Source: Rhipidocladum racemiflorum
Lineage: Eukaryota; Streptophyta; Magnoliopsida; Poales; Poaceae
Reading direction: 5' to 3'
DNA length: 64,000 nucleotides
NCBI GenBank assembly: GCA_036346355.1
Contig: CM070579.1
Coordinates: forward strand, 9,362,001-9,426,000
Part shown: in pieces, positions 11,872 to 22,841 of the stretch
How positions within the stretch are numbered: the first letter of the stretch is position 1
How the letters are laid out: every line of letters starts with the position of its first letter
The notes under the pieces: generated by a model
The model's input: the letters and a program-made list of their open reading frames with translations, nothing else
Told to the model about the DNA's origin: nothing
The model's database searches: none
Translations under genes and position numbers: made by a program

Positions 11872-12168
11872 GTGAGCTTTCCTATCCTTGATGTTAAGTA
11901 AAACTATTTAGTTCTGTCAATCGAGGCTTTTATTCTTGCTGTGCCATGTACTGATATTTTGTTCAGATGCTTGCTCACTATAACCTAGCTACTTGTCTAC
12001 CGCTACTTTGGTTCATCTTACTTATGGGTTTCACTGCTGCTTGCTAAAAAGATTGTTCGTTTTTTTTCTTCTGGTGAATGCTTGCTATGAGTCTTTTGAT
12101 TGACTCGATATCATGGGTGACATGGTGTTATTAATTACTACATAATCTGATTGGGTACAATAGAGCTT

Positions 12169-12343
12169 ATGTCTCTTGTTGCTAAGCAACTCCTGAGATC
12201 TACAGAATTTTTGCGTCTCTCTGACCATGAGAGTATTACTAGCTATATTAGAGCTGGGGGATTCCTGCCCATCAGGCCACATGGATGTCTCTTGCTGCTA
12301 AGCAACTCCTGAGATCTACAGAATTTTTGCGTCTCTCTGCCCA
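12169..12343 (+). repeat. 59-base direct repeat inside the Helitron
   Basis: Bases 12169-12228 and 12285-12343 are nearly identical (ATGTCTCTTG, then GCTAAGCAACTCC, and so on) and are separated by about 56 bases. This is a local duplication of intron-like sequence. Confidence 0.8.
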
Positions 12344-12639
12344 TCAGCCCGCTCCATGTGGCCCTTCGCTTGACCCGTGTTCCGCATTTCGCTTCCTCGT
12401 GATGGAACCGGTTCAGGCCTCGCTGAATCGCTGCTTCGAGGCGTTGCGCAGCGTGTGAAGCCTAGCCGAATCTCTTCTTCAAGGCATTCCGCGTCGTGGC
12501 GCACTTGCACGGCACGAGCAAACCTATTGTTTCTGTGAACTTAAACTTAGACCTTTGGCTGTGGCTGTTTCCAACACTCAAGTCATTATTATCCTTCTCT
12601 TAAAATTAATAGACGCATGCCTCCGTTACCCTTGCGCAG

Positions 12640-12765
12640 CATGGTGCCGCGCAGAAGCTGTTGAGGGCTAAGTTTCTCATGAGCCTATTGAACTACAATG
12701 AGAATGAATCGAAAGACAACATTGCTGAAGTTATACGGGAAATCCTTAAGCGTATCAGGGATTAA
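12640..12765 (+). pseudogene. unidentified C-terminal exon-like fragment
   Basis: After CTTGCGCAG there are 41 open codons ending in TAA. They are Leu/Lys/Glu-rich, with KLLRAKFLMSLLNYNENES followed by IREILKRIRD, predicted mostly helical. This looks like a last exon. It lies 180 bp before the Helitron terminus, where captured 3' ends are often found. The parent gene is not recognised. Confidence 0.4.
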
Positions 12766-12916
12766 ATGGCTTTTAATGATAAACAGTTGCTATGTTACTT
12801 TATGCACTTGCTTATGTAATAACTCTCTGTATCTTTCTTTTGTGCATATCTTACTACACTTGATTACCAAAATATATAACACCTTTTGCTTATTTAAATT
12901 GTATTGCCAAATATCA

Positions 12917-12945
12917 CCGTAGCGTTAGTACGGGCAATATACTAG
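12917..12945 (+). other. Helitron 3' terminus: hairpin plus CTAG
   Basis: The stem arms are CCGTA (12917-12921) and TACGG (12929-12933) with loop GCGTTAG. The spacer GCAATATA leads to CTAG and then a T of the target site. Confidence 0.78.
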
Positions 12946-13245
12946 TCTAAATGGTAGGTTAGTTTCCCTCCAGGACCTTGAGACGAGATAATTAAGTTCG
13001 AATTGCTCAAGTGGCATAGTAAGCACCACCAACAAAAGAAACAATGGTCTTCTTTGTTCAGGCGAAACAATGGTCAGGATTTGGTGAATATTGAATCTGG
13101 ACATAAATATTACCAACAGATTTCGTACAAGAATCAATAATGAACGTTGGAAATGAAAGCATTTACGCACGCATGCGCATGCATGCATCATGCATATATC
13201 ATGCACATATTATTAATCCAAATCGAACCGATGAACTGCGTATGA
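12946..13245. other. OPR 3' flank with alternating purine/pyrimidine tract
   Basis: Host sequence between the Helitron target site and the OPR stop codon. Bases 13165-13206 are a run of CATGCA/GCATGC units. These contain RY-type CATGCA motifs, which could bind B3 factors, but the position downstream of the gene makes regulation speculative. Nothing else is seen here. Confidence 0.45.
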
Positions 13246-14522
13246 TTATGCCGGAGAATAAGTAGATGAGTTGCTGTTGTTGTCGTCAAGGAAAGGGTAG
13301 TCCGTGTAGCCAACAACGGGATCCTGCGTGTAGAAGGTGGAGCGGTCGTACTTGTTTAAAGGCGCGTTCAGCTCAAACCTCCTGGGCAGGTCTGGATTAG
13401 CCAAGAAGAGTCTCCCGTAGGCGACGAGGTCGGCGTAGCCGTTGGCCACCACCTTATTGCCTTCCTCCCGGTCATACCCGCCCGCGGCGATGAACGTGCC
13501 GTTGAACGCTTTCCTGAAGGGCAAGAGCCCATGGGGGATCTGCCTGCGGCCGTCAACGATGGCCATCCGTGGCTCCACCATGTGGCAGTAGACGAACCCC
13601 GGGTGCCTGTTGAGTTGCTGCACCATGTAGGCGCCGAGCGCCTGTGGATCGGAATCGACGCAGTCCACGTAGTCCACGAATGGCGACAGCCTGATTCCCA
13701 CGCGGTGCGCACCCACCTCGCGGACGACGGCGTCGATAACTTCCACCGCGAAGCGGCAACGGTTTTCGAGGCTGCCGCCGTACTGGTCGGTGCGGTCGTT
13801 GGCGCTGTCCTTCATGAACTGCTCCAGGAGGTAGCCGTGCGCGCCGTGGATCTCCACACCATCGAACCCGGCCTCAATGGCGTTCCGGGCGGCGTGCCTG
13901 AAATCGTCAACGATATGAGGGATGTCATCCGTCTGCAGCCGTCGTGGCTTGGAGTACATCGGGCGTTATCGGACTCAGCATCGGGCGTTATCTGCTTGTC
14001 AGTGCTCGAGATGGGCGCCTGCCCGTCCGGCTGTAATTCTGTTTCGTTTACAATGTAATCAAAGAGCAGAATTAGTAATGATCAGTCAATTATCGGAATC
14101 ATACATAGACTACTCTCTACAACTTAAAAACATGCAAGCGTATGCATTCTTTTGGACGGAGGGACGGACGTACCGTTTGTGGAGACTCTTCCGACGTGCC
14201 AAATCTGGCAGAAGAAGAGTGCCCCCTTGCGGTGGACGGCGTCGACAATGGGCTTCCAAGAGTCGACCTGCTGTTGTGTCCAGATGCCAGGGGTCTCCGG
14301 GTAGCCCTGCGCGGTGGCGGAGACCCCCGTGGCCTCAGAGATGAGGAGGCCACCTCTGGTAGCCCGCTGCGAGTAGTACACCGCGGCGTGCGGCTGCGGC
14401 ACGTTCGCGTAGGAGCGGCACCGCGTGAGCGGCGCGAGCACCACCCGGCGAGAGAGATCGAACTGCCCCATCTTATACGGTGTCAGCAGCGGGATCGCCT
14501 CTTTCGCCGCTTGATGCACCAT
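13246..14522 (-). pseudogene. 12-oxophytodienoate reductase-like (OPRI type), frameshifted
   Basis: An old-yellow-enzyme flavoprotein of the OPR family: NADPH-dependent FMN enzymes that reduce alpha,beta-unsaturated carbonyls in oxylipin metabolism. Exon 1 is 14522-14174, ending at donor GTACGT. The intron is 14173-14039, ending AACAG. Exon 2 is 14038-13246. Exon 1 shows PLTRCRS, ISEATGVSATAQGYPETPG and QIWHVGR; exon 2 shows APISSTDKQITPDAES, EIHGAHGYL (the His/His/Tyr active-site set), RLSPF, AAGGYDR and GRLFLANPDLPRR. Total length would be about 380 residues, normal for the family. The C-terminus has no peroxisomal SRL, so it fits the cytosolic OPR1-like group rather than OPR3. After DAES an 11-base stretch replaces the expected two codons and shifts the frame, so exon 2 would end early. 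Apart from this the gene looks intact, so a sequencing error or recent loss is possible. Confidence 0.88.
13957..13992 (-). repeat. 14-base direct duplication at the OPR frameshift
   Basis: Bases 13957-13970 and 13979-13992 are identical (minus strand GATAACGCCCGATG), separated by eight bases. The second occurrence, in gene order, lies where the family normally has about six other bases. It looks like a templated filler copied from 22 bases upstream. Confidence 0.75.
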
Positions 14523-14527
14523 CCTAC

Positions 14528-14663
14528 CTTAAGCTACTGCTCGATTCTTCTCTCCAAGATGCAATCACCAATTACTAGCAGCTCTAGCTGTCTCTCTTAA
14601 GCTACTGCTGGATTCTTCTCTCTAAGATGCAATCACCAATTACTAGCAGCTCTAGCTGTCTCT
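14528..14663 (-). repeat. 68-bp tandem duplication in the OPR 5' leader
   Basis: Two consecutive 68-base copies (14528-14595 and 14596-14663) differ at about two positions. They begin just upstream of the OPR start codon and lie wholly between TATA box and ATG, so they are inside the transcribed leader. The high identity suggests a recent duplication. Confidence 0.85.
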
Positions 14664-14726
14664 CGCTTACTTTGCTTCTGAGTTCTGCTCTTTGCCTCTG
14701 CCTCCGACAGGGTTGGGGTCTGGTTG

Positions 14727-14734
14727 TATTTATA
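14727..14734 (-). promoter_or_regulatory. TATA box of the OPR gene
   Basis: The minus strand reads CCTATAAATACAACC, a strong plant TATA box about 205 bases upstream of the OPR ATG. Transcription would begin near 14700. The upstream promoter is interrupted 93 bases further on by a copia element. Confidence 0.72.
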
Positions 14735-14826
14735 GGTGTCGGTGTGGACCCCACGTGTGTCGCGTCGCGCGCCTTCTCTATTTGACTGGCCATTTGCGCA
14801 CACAAACCACAATTCAGCTTTCTTTT

Positions 14827-15044
14827 TGTTAGACAACCTCGCTATCGAATAGTCCGGGGTTGCCTAATAGATTGAACTGGAGAACAGAGAGAGAGGGCGA
14901 GAGACACAATATGAGGAGGAACGGGCCTGCTTTATTATTCTGTATGCTTGTGTACAATGGGGTGACCCCCTGCCTCCTATATATAGCGGTTCTGCTTAGA
15001 GATAAGGAAGAGTCCATATCGGATACGAATCCGGTTTCCTAACA
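14827..15044 (-). repeat. 3' LTR of Copia-1
   Basis: 218 bp, TGTTAGACAACC to GGTTTCCTAACA, with a TATATATA promoter-like motif near 14978-14986 on the minus strand. Confidence 0.93.
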
Positions 15045-15056
15045 CTCCCCCTTGGA
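15045..15056 (-). other. polypurine tract of Copia-1
   Basis: The minus strand reads CCAAGGGGGAG immediately before the 3' LTR start TGTTAGG. Confidence 0.8.
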
Positions 15057-15292
15057 CTCTTCACTGCGAGATGCATATGCCTCATTAAAATTCCATAAAA
15101 ACCCAGTGGGAAAAATAATTGGAGAAAGAGTACATAGCACACGCTTGCTGTGTTGCACGGATTGCCTCATCAAAAACCTTATGTAAGAAAACTTCAATGA
15201 AAAACTTACTTAAGGAAAAGAGTACAATCCACCCAAACTTCAATGTTAATCTTCAAGATTTACGTTGGGTACTCAAACTTCATGGTTGAGAT

Positions 15293-18200
15293 TTATGTAG
15301 GAGTATGTGAAAAATCTCCCCCTGAAATCTGCACTTCTCTAAGCCTCATCATCCCGATTCCTCTAATACATCTTTCAAAGGAAGATGCTGGGAGTGACTT
15401 AGTGAATAAATCTGCGAGATTTTCACACGACTTAGTATGCAATATCTTTATCTCGCTCATCTTATGCATTTCATGAGCATAAAAGAACTTGGGGTTGATA
15501 TGCTTTGTAAGGTTACTCTTCACATATCCCATTTGTACTTGTGCAACACAATTGCATTATCTTCATAGATAATAGTGGGGTCTGTTCCATGTTCGGACCA
15601 CATGACTTACGGATGTGGTGAACCATTCTTCAAGCCATGCACATTCCCGAGAGGCTTCATACAATGCAATGATTTACGAGTGATTAGTCGACGCCGAGAC
15701 AAGAGTCCGCTTAGACGACTTCCAAGAAATTGCCGTTCCACCGCAAAGGAAAACATACCCGGTTTGTGACTTGCCAAGATGCGGGTCCGATAGGTACTCA
15801 AAGATCGGCGTAGCCAACTAAATTCAATTCATTGTTTCTTACGTAAAACAAGTCGAGGTCTTTGCTTCCTTGAAGGTAACGGAAGATGTCCTTCACCCCT
15901 TTCCAATGCCTTTTGGTGGGTTACGCCTTTATCTGCGCTTAGCAAATTCACGCGAACGCAATGTCCGGCCTAGTGCTATTTGCAAGGTACATGAGCGCTC
16001 CAATTGCACTCAAGTATGGGAATTCCGCTCCCGGGACTTCCTCCCTCTTCTTTAGGCCTCAGACGGGTCTAGATGCGCTTGGAGTGACCTTCCGACCATT
16101 GGGGTCTTTGCGGGTATGCCTTTTCAAAGCCAAATCTCTCCAACACTTTCTGCGTGTAGGATGCTTGGTGTACCAAGATTCCGCCTTGGACATGTTCAAG
16201 CTGCAAGCCTAAACAGAACTTGATTTTACCCAAGTCTTTCATTTCAAACTCAGATTTCAAGTATGTGCATGCTTCTTCAATTTCCTCATCCGTCCCAATG
16301 ATGTTCAAGTCATCTACATAGACAGAGATTATACAAAATCCATTCGTGGATCGTTGTATAAATACACATGGACAATCTTCGCTGTTCGTGTAGCCTTTCT
16401 TGCAGAGAAAGTCACTCAAACGATTGTACCACATTCTTCCTGACTGTTTTAGCCCATACAGTGATTTCTCCAATTTCACACTGTATAGGTTTCTATTTGC
16501 TCTGTCTTGGTTCGGGATAGGGATACCTTCCGGTACTTTCATATAAATCTCCGAATCCAAGTTTCCATACAAATATGCTGTGACAACATCCATTAGCTTC
16601 ATTCTCAACTTCAAGTTGACTACCATTGAGATTAAGTATCTAAAGGTAATTCCACCCATGACCGGAGAATAGGTTTCTTCATAATCAATCCTAGGACGTT
16701 GAGTGAAACCTTGAACAACAAGCCTTGCAATGGTTGTTGCTCTTTTCATAGATTCTCCTATTATTACAAAATTTATGGCCATTTCGTCATGGTGTGCTTC
16801 ATGCACTTCTACTTGCTCTTCATTGCTATTTCCCATTCCAGAGCAAGTTCCTTTAGTTTTTCTCCGCCAATGTGTGCGCACATTATTTCAAGCGGTTTCT
16901 TCCAATTGAAGATTCAAATCTGGAATTGCCTTTTCGATGTGCTTCTTTCCAAAGGTCGAGTCTCAAGCGGCTCCCCTTCTTGCTTTGGGGCACTTTTGTG
17001 ATTGGTGTGGTAAGTCCTCTCGCTTGCTTTCCCCAGACGTCTCCGGTACTTTGGGTTTGAGAAGCCGATCTCCTGTTCTTTTTCTTTGAGGCCTCTGAAC
17101 AGGATGAGGGATACCTTCGCTTTCTTTGGTATTTCCACCCTCTCTGGTGCATTTCTTGTCGGTACATGCGACTTAACCACGCTCTTGAGATCACAAAATG
17201 ATCAGCAGTTCATTTGCTAAATTCTCGCAAATCAATTATCTTCCGGACTTCTTGATTTGCTTCATTAGTGCGAGGGTCATGCGGGGATCCCAGTGGAATG
17301 CCATACTATTTCCGGCATTTTTCATCCAATGGTTGATTCTCTCCCCTAATGACGGAAATGGTCCTCGTCAAAGATGCAATCGTGAATCGAGTGTGTGCAA
17401 GTCTCGATCATGGGTTCCAAATACTGATTATGGATGCACTCTCATAACCAACGTATATCCTGACTTGCGGAGAGGGCCCATTGCAGTCATTTGTGGGGGT
17501 GGTATATGTACATATACCATACAACCAAAATTTCTAAGATGGGAAATCTTCGGGATGACCCCTTGCACTAGTTGCATAGGTGAATAGATGTTGTAGGCCG
17601 ATGGTCTATAATTGATGAGTCTTTGCTGCGTGCGAGGCTGCGTGTCCCCAACAAGTGTTGGGCAAGTTACAACTCTGCAAGAGCGGTCCGGCAATGAACT
17701 TAATCCTCTTTATTAGTGCTTCACTAGCCCATTTTGGCGTATGGACGTGCGATGCAGAGTGCTCAACAGTTATTCCCGTTCTTTGTGCAATAATCATCAA
17801 ATCCCTTTGAAGTGAATTCACCGGAAAAGTCCATTAGAATTGACTTAACGCGATGATAATGAAAACAATTCTTAATACTGATGATCAGCGAGATCAGATT
17901 TGCGAATGCATGATTCCTTGTTGACAAAGAAACATGTATGCGACCATTTCGAGGAAGCATCAATGAGCACCATAAAGTATCGAACGGCCACGACAAGGGC
18001 TGAATCGACCGCAAATATCCCCCTGAATGCGTTCCAGAATGCAGGATTTCATGTTGCACTTTCATAACAGAGTGTCTATTTATTAATTTTCAGGTGTCAC
18101 ATGCATGTCACAAAAAATCTTCGTGATTCGGGAAATTCTTAACATTAATGCCTTGACCTTGTGAGTTTTTAACTATATTTCTCATCAATCTCGCATCAGG

Positions 18201-18657
18201 ATGACCTAATCTACAATGCCATAAAGCAAATAATTCGTAGCTTCTAAAGACAGTCTTCAAAGAAGTATACCTTTGCTTGTGCATTGATTTTCGTGTAGTA
18301 CAACCTGATTCATATGAGGGACATTTTTCTAGTACCATCTTTCCATATTCGCGTGCTTCACAATGCACAAGTGTTCTTTGCCATTTTCTTCATTGGTTTC
18401 TACGTGAAACCCATTGGCGCGGATATCCTTGAAACTTAAGAGAGTGCGAGTTGATTCAGTGGTACAAGAGGGCTTCTTCAATTACCAAAGTTGTACCCAT
18501 TGGCAATATAATTGTGGCTCTTCCCGAGCCTATTATATGCGATCGCTTCTGCGATTGTCGTAATCCTTCCAGCGTTCTTCGTGATCGTCTGGAAGTATGT
18601 CGACTCTCTTAAGATGGTATTTGTTGTGCCACTATCAACAATGCATATTTCCTCCAT
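15293..18657 (-). pseudogene. copia pol remnants (PR-IN-RT-RNase H) of Copia-1
   Basis: In gene order: a protease start at 18657 (MEEICIVDSG type, Asp-Ser-Gly site), a GAG-pre-integrase segment with ALWHCRLGHPDARL (18368-18108), integrase core pieces (18065-17428), a 270-codon open RT segment (16881-16069) with the YVDD site inside SVYVDDLNIIGTDEE, and an RNase H tail with NPKFFYAHEMHKM and ENLADLFTKSLP (15532-15293). Frames change between every piece, so no polyprotein could be made. Relative to the second copy, the RT segment joins ESMKRATT directly to VVQGFTQRP, an in-frame loss of about 80 codons. Confidence 0.9.
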
Positions 18658-21350
18658 TGGGTGCTACACGATTTCTAGATGAAAAGAAATATAATTCTAA
18701 TCGACAAAGTGGCAAAGTAATTCAAACATTGCTTGCAAGTAAAGAATACTTGGAATAAAGAATAAATAACTATTCTTATTCATGTTAAAAGTATGCTCTT
18801 CGAGAGCTTACTATTCATTATGCAATCTGATGTCTATGTGTGATAATTCTGACAATTCATGTCAGTTCTTCAAAAAAAACTCACGTTAGATAATGCCACA
18901 CCTTTGCACATTCATATGGTTCTTCCATTAGATTCTGCGTGCAATCTAATAGGAAATGGTCGCTAGATTCAATGAAATGCATAATTGAATTCTCATGAGT
19001 TTCAAAGAAACTAAAAGAAAATAATAATTGCAAGATTCATAAATACATGATTCATAAGTACGGGATTCATAGATACAAGATAAATGCAAGATCTCGATTC
19101 ATAAATACAACATTCATAAGTGCAAGATTCATATATACACAGATTCGTAAATATTCGTAAATACAACTACGTGCATGTTGGTGATCGGCCGTGCAAACGA
19201 TCGATTCATATGCACGATCGGCTTCAGGCGATCGATTTTAACGCGGCTTCATGCGCTGCGTGGTGCGTCGATTCCATGCGCATCGGCCTTCCTGGCGCAA
19301 CGGTGGCCGCTTCGTGCGGCGTGCTTGAATTTCATAATAAATTATATTAAAGCAATAAATACAATGCATGGAACAGAACAATAATTGCACAATTCATAAA
19401 TTCAGAATAAACAATAATTGCACAATTCATAAATTCATAAATGCGGAAATAAATTCTCAGAAATTTCCGAATTTTTCTTAGTATTTGGCAATTTTCTGTT
19501 AATTATACAGCAATTTTCCAGCATCACTTGATAACAGAAAATAAATTGCAACATGAATTAAACATGGCATAAATCTAATTACAATTTATATAATTCTTGT
19601 TGGCTGGGAACGAAAACAGGTAATGAATATCTCTGTCAATTTGACTCTTGGCCAGGTCAACCTGCCCCTAGGGCTCACATGAGGGAGGGAGCACTTCCCG
19701 TTTCCGGGTGCCAATTAAAGAACCAAGCCTCATGTGTGTTTTCCTAGACACCAATTGTCTCATATCTGTTTATTCATTACCAAAATCAAATCCCAACCAC
19801 TCATGTTCTCATAAACTGTTGTATGAGAAATTCTGGAATTTTCCTAACACTTTCATAATTTCTGCTAATTTCCAAGCAATTTTCAGAATTACTTTACAAC
19901 AGGAAATTGAATTTCAGCAAAATATCAACATGACATAATTTATAAATTCATAAATTCGGAAAATAAATTCTCAGGAATTTCCGATATTCTAAACAGGCAA
20001 TTATTGCAAAAATTCATGCAAATATTCATAAACACAGAAAATAAGGCTAAATGCAGATTAAAACAGAGCCAATAAATTTTCTGGATTTTTTCTAGAAATT
20101 TTCAGGCTTTTTAATCAATTTTCTGATTTCCTAATCAATTTTCTGGACTCTGCAATTGATTTTGGAAAAGAAAACAATTAAAAGGGAGATAAAAACACAG
20201 GGGCAAAGGGTAATTTCCTTGCCCCCCCCATACGTGCACCAAACTCCTGGATCCAATCCAGTTTGCCCCTTTCTCGTGTCCGCATGGATGGGTGGACTCT
20301 AGTCCATGAGTCCTTGACTCAATGCATTAGTCCCGATGGTTTTGTCGTGTGCATTCAAAGTTGGACTGCATGTCCATCTTGCTTTGGCGCAAGGCACTAT
20401 CGGTACCGGTGCTTGCGCTACAGATCCTCGGCGACGGCGACGGCAAGCGGCGATTCATGGCGAGAGCCGCCGGCCGGATTTGCTGCTTCGGGTGAAACGT
20501 GCTCTGCGGAGGGCCCAGCGGAGCCGCTTCGGCGGGCTAGTGCGGCGGGAGGCGAACGGCGGCGGCCTGCACGTGATCACAACGGCGGTTTGGCGTGGCG
20601 GGCACGCAGCGGCCGGGCCGGTTTGGCGGCGGTCGGTGCGTCGGGCCGGGCGTCAGGCGCGGAGGTCGGTGGCCGACGGCGTCGCTTCGTGCGACGGTGG
20701 CCGGATATAGTGCGCGCAGCCGGTGCGGCGATGGCTCGTGCGTTTGGGGGCGCGCGGCTGCGGGCCGTCGGCCGAGGCGACTTCGAGTCGGCGGCAGCGG
20801 TCTGGTTTTTAAGCACGCGCGAGGCGGCCGACGGCAGGGCGGGCTTCAAGCCCAGTGGGGCTACTGCTTCGACGGCTTCAAGGTCGAGCGCCGATCATCG
20901 AACAACGCGGCTCTTCGTGGCCGTCGCGCTGCGTCTTGTTGTTCTTTGGTTTCATCGATTGGCTTTGCAATATAATGTAACCGTGCTACAATCAGAAGAT
21001 TGCATAACTAGCTTCATGCTATGATCTGCAAAACGCTATTATGCTGTAGTTTCATGCTACACAGCGTAGATCATATGAATACAAGGATTCGCAACGAGCG
21101 ATTAAATTCAATCCCCCGAATCTCACCTTTCTTACTATTTTTCGGTAGACTATCGCGTAGGATAGAGTCGCGTAGGACTTTTCTTTCGGCAATCCGAGTG
21201 GATGCCGGCTTGATGGCGAGTTGATTGCAGATCGGATCGGGCGATCAATCGCCGGTAGGAGATGTTCGTTGTAGTCGACGATCCTTTGCTTCTTCTCTTT
21301 TTGTTTCTCACCTTTCAATCTTTCTCCGGTAGAGCTTCGTGCTGATAACG
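18658..21350 (-). other. Copia-1 leader region with gag deleted
   Basis: It corresponds to 56303-58900 of the second copy, but the roughly 1.1 kb gag is missing: the gag-pol spacer near 18800 runs within about 150 bases into the pre-gag sequence (TTAGATTCTGCGTGCAATCTAAT near 18930). AT-rich repeats of ATTCATAAAT follow, then a GC-rich block (about 20390-20950). The sequence next to the 5' LTR, CGTTATCAGCACGAAGC (minus), is the primer-site position. Confidence 0.7.
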
Positions 21351-21568
21351 TGTTAGACAACCTCGCTATCGAATAGTCCGGGGTTGCCTAATAGATTGAA
21401 CTGGAGAACAGAGAGAGAGGGCGAGAGACACAATATGAGGAGGAACGGGCCTGCTTTATTATTCTGTATGCTTGTGTACAATGGGGTGACCCCCTGCCTC
21501 CTATATATAGCGGTTCTGCTTAGAGATAAGGAAGAGTCCATATCGGATACGAATCCGGTTTCCTAACA
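21351..21568 (-). repeat. 5' LTR of Copia-1
   Basis: 218 bp, matching 14827-15044 essentially base for base by eye, followed in plus coordinates by the CTTTT target duplication. Confidence 0.93.
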
Positions 21569-21781
21569 CTTTTGACCTGCCGCGTCCGTTGCTCGCATTT
21601 CCTTTCGTCATCCATTCCGTCATGCGTCTCGTTGGGGAACGATACATTGTATGTGGTCGTGTTTCGTTTGCCCACCAAACAAATGCGTGGTTCCCACCAA
21701 AATACCAGCGGTTGAGGCGGAGGCCAGTAGCCAGTCAGCATGCATAAGAGATGACGTAATTGGTGTAATGGCTGTGCCAAT
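21569..21781. other. original upstream flank of the OPR gene, displaced
   Basis: This sequence was contiguous with 14826 before Copia-1 inserted. It includes the CTTTT duplication and an ATGACGTAAT motif (21751-21760) with the TGACGT core of bZIP/TGA sites. It ends at the hAT insertion. Confidence 0.6.
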
Positions 21782-22841
21782 TAGGGATGAGAATAGATTC
21801 CATACGAACGGATGATAACTCTGTTATATTTGTTTTTATATTTTTTTTCTCGAATAAGGATATGAATACAGATAGTTTGGATACGAATACAAATACGGAT
21901 AATATAGAATACAGATACGAATCGAATACGAATTGAATCAGATAAGGTTACGAATATTTATCGGAGCATAATAACCCCTTACATTGTACATAAAAATCAA
22001 CGAAAACACATAACTAGTTGATTTGATCAAAATATTATTGAAAATTGATCAAATATAAGTATTTTCATTCACTTAGACAATAGTTAGATACTATGTTGCA
22101 AACTAAATTATGTAAGACTTAGTTCATCACGCACATATGATTAATTTATCATACATGTAGATCAAAACACAAATGAAGATGATCCTTACTCAGAGATACA
22201 AATAGAAGCAAACATAGAACACACTAGAAGTTTGATAATACTTATCTATCATGTCTCTAGAAAACATATATAACACTTACATGTAATGACCTAAGATTTG
22301 TATTTTTTGTTAAATTATGTTTAAAATAATAAATTATGCATTTAAAGAGTTTTTATGCATTTTAGCTACTTATTTAAAATATTTTCCTATTAAGGATAAT
22401 AATTTTCTAAATTTTTTAGAAAATTTTAAATCTGATAAAATCTTGAAAATAATTTTTTAAAATTATAGACTATGTCAGGTATTATTCAAAAAATTTCGTA
22501 ATTTGTGTAGCTAGTTTGCCAATTTTAATCATTGAAACTTGATTTATGGATTAATTAAATTAGAAAATTATTTTAAAATTTAGAAATCTTTTTGGGCCAA
22601 AAAAGTAGATTGGCTCAGCCCATATGTCTATTCGGATATCCAACCCATCACTATCCGGATTATCCAAATCCGTATTCGTATCCGACAGATAGTGAGCTAC
22701 CGAATCTGTATCTGTATCTGACAAAAAAACTCGTATCAGTGTCTGATCCGATACTATCCGACAATCGTCCGATCCGACAGAATCCGTATCCAAAAATTAT
22801 CCGGATCGGTCGAGAAACTATCTGATCCATTTTCATCCTTA
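21782..22841. mobile_element. non-autonomous hAT (Ac-like) element
   Basis: The ends are inverted: TAGGGATGAGAATAG on the left and TAAGGATGAAAATGG on the right (reverse complement), close to Ac-type termini (CAGGGATGAAA). Flanking 8-base duplications are GTGCCAAT (21774-21781) and GTGCCAAC (22842-22849), one mismatch. Subterminal regions are full of short repeats of CCGATCCGA/ATACGGAT type. No transposase is present. Confidence 0.8.

Larger units (their letters stand above)
7138..12945 (+). mobile_element. probable non-autonomous Helitron carrying gene fragments
   Basis: The 3' end has the family hallmarks: a GC-containing hairpin (CCGTA, 7-base loop, TACGG at 12917-12933), an 8-base spacer and a terminal CTAG at 12942-12945 followed by T. 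The best 5' candidate is TCTTTATCTTTACC at 7138, preceded by A, which gives the expected insertion between A and T with no target-site duplication. The interior contains several unrelated gene fragments, all sense on the plus strand, with intron-like DNA between them. This is typical of gene-capturing plant Helitrons. No RepHel helicase is present, so transposition would need help in trans. The 3' end is well supported; the 5' end is a best guess. Confidence 0.68.
14827..21568 (-). mobile_element. Ty1/copia element 'Copia-1', complete but gag-less
   Basis: Two 218-bp LTRs (14827-15044 and 21351-21568), nearly identical by eye, start TGTTAG and end CTAACA. They are flanked by the 5-bp duplication CTTTT (14822-14826 and 21569-21573). 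Pol remnants and a purine tract show minus orientation. Domain order protease, integrase, reverse transcriptase, RNase H defines copia. By comparison with the related copy at 44413 to about 58900 it has lost gag and about 80 codons at the start of the RT region, and pol has many frameshifts. It splits the OPR promoter. Confidence 0.92.

Noticed and set aside
20263..21024. 253-codon plus-strand ORF
   Set aside because: It lies in the GC-rich leader of Copia-1, antisense to the element; Arg/Ala/Gly-rich composition and no motif. Overlapping long frames on both strands point to low stop frequency, not a gene.
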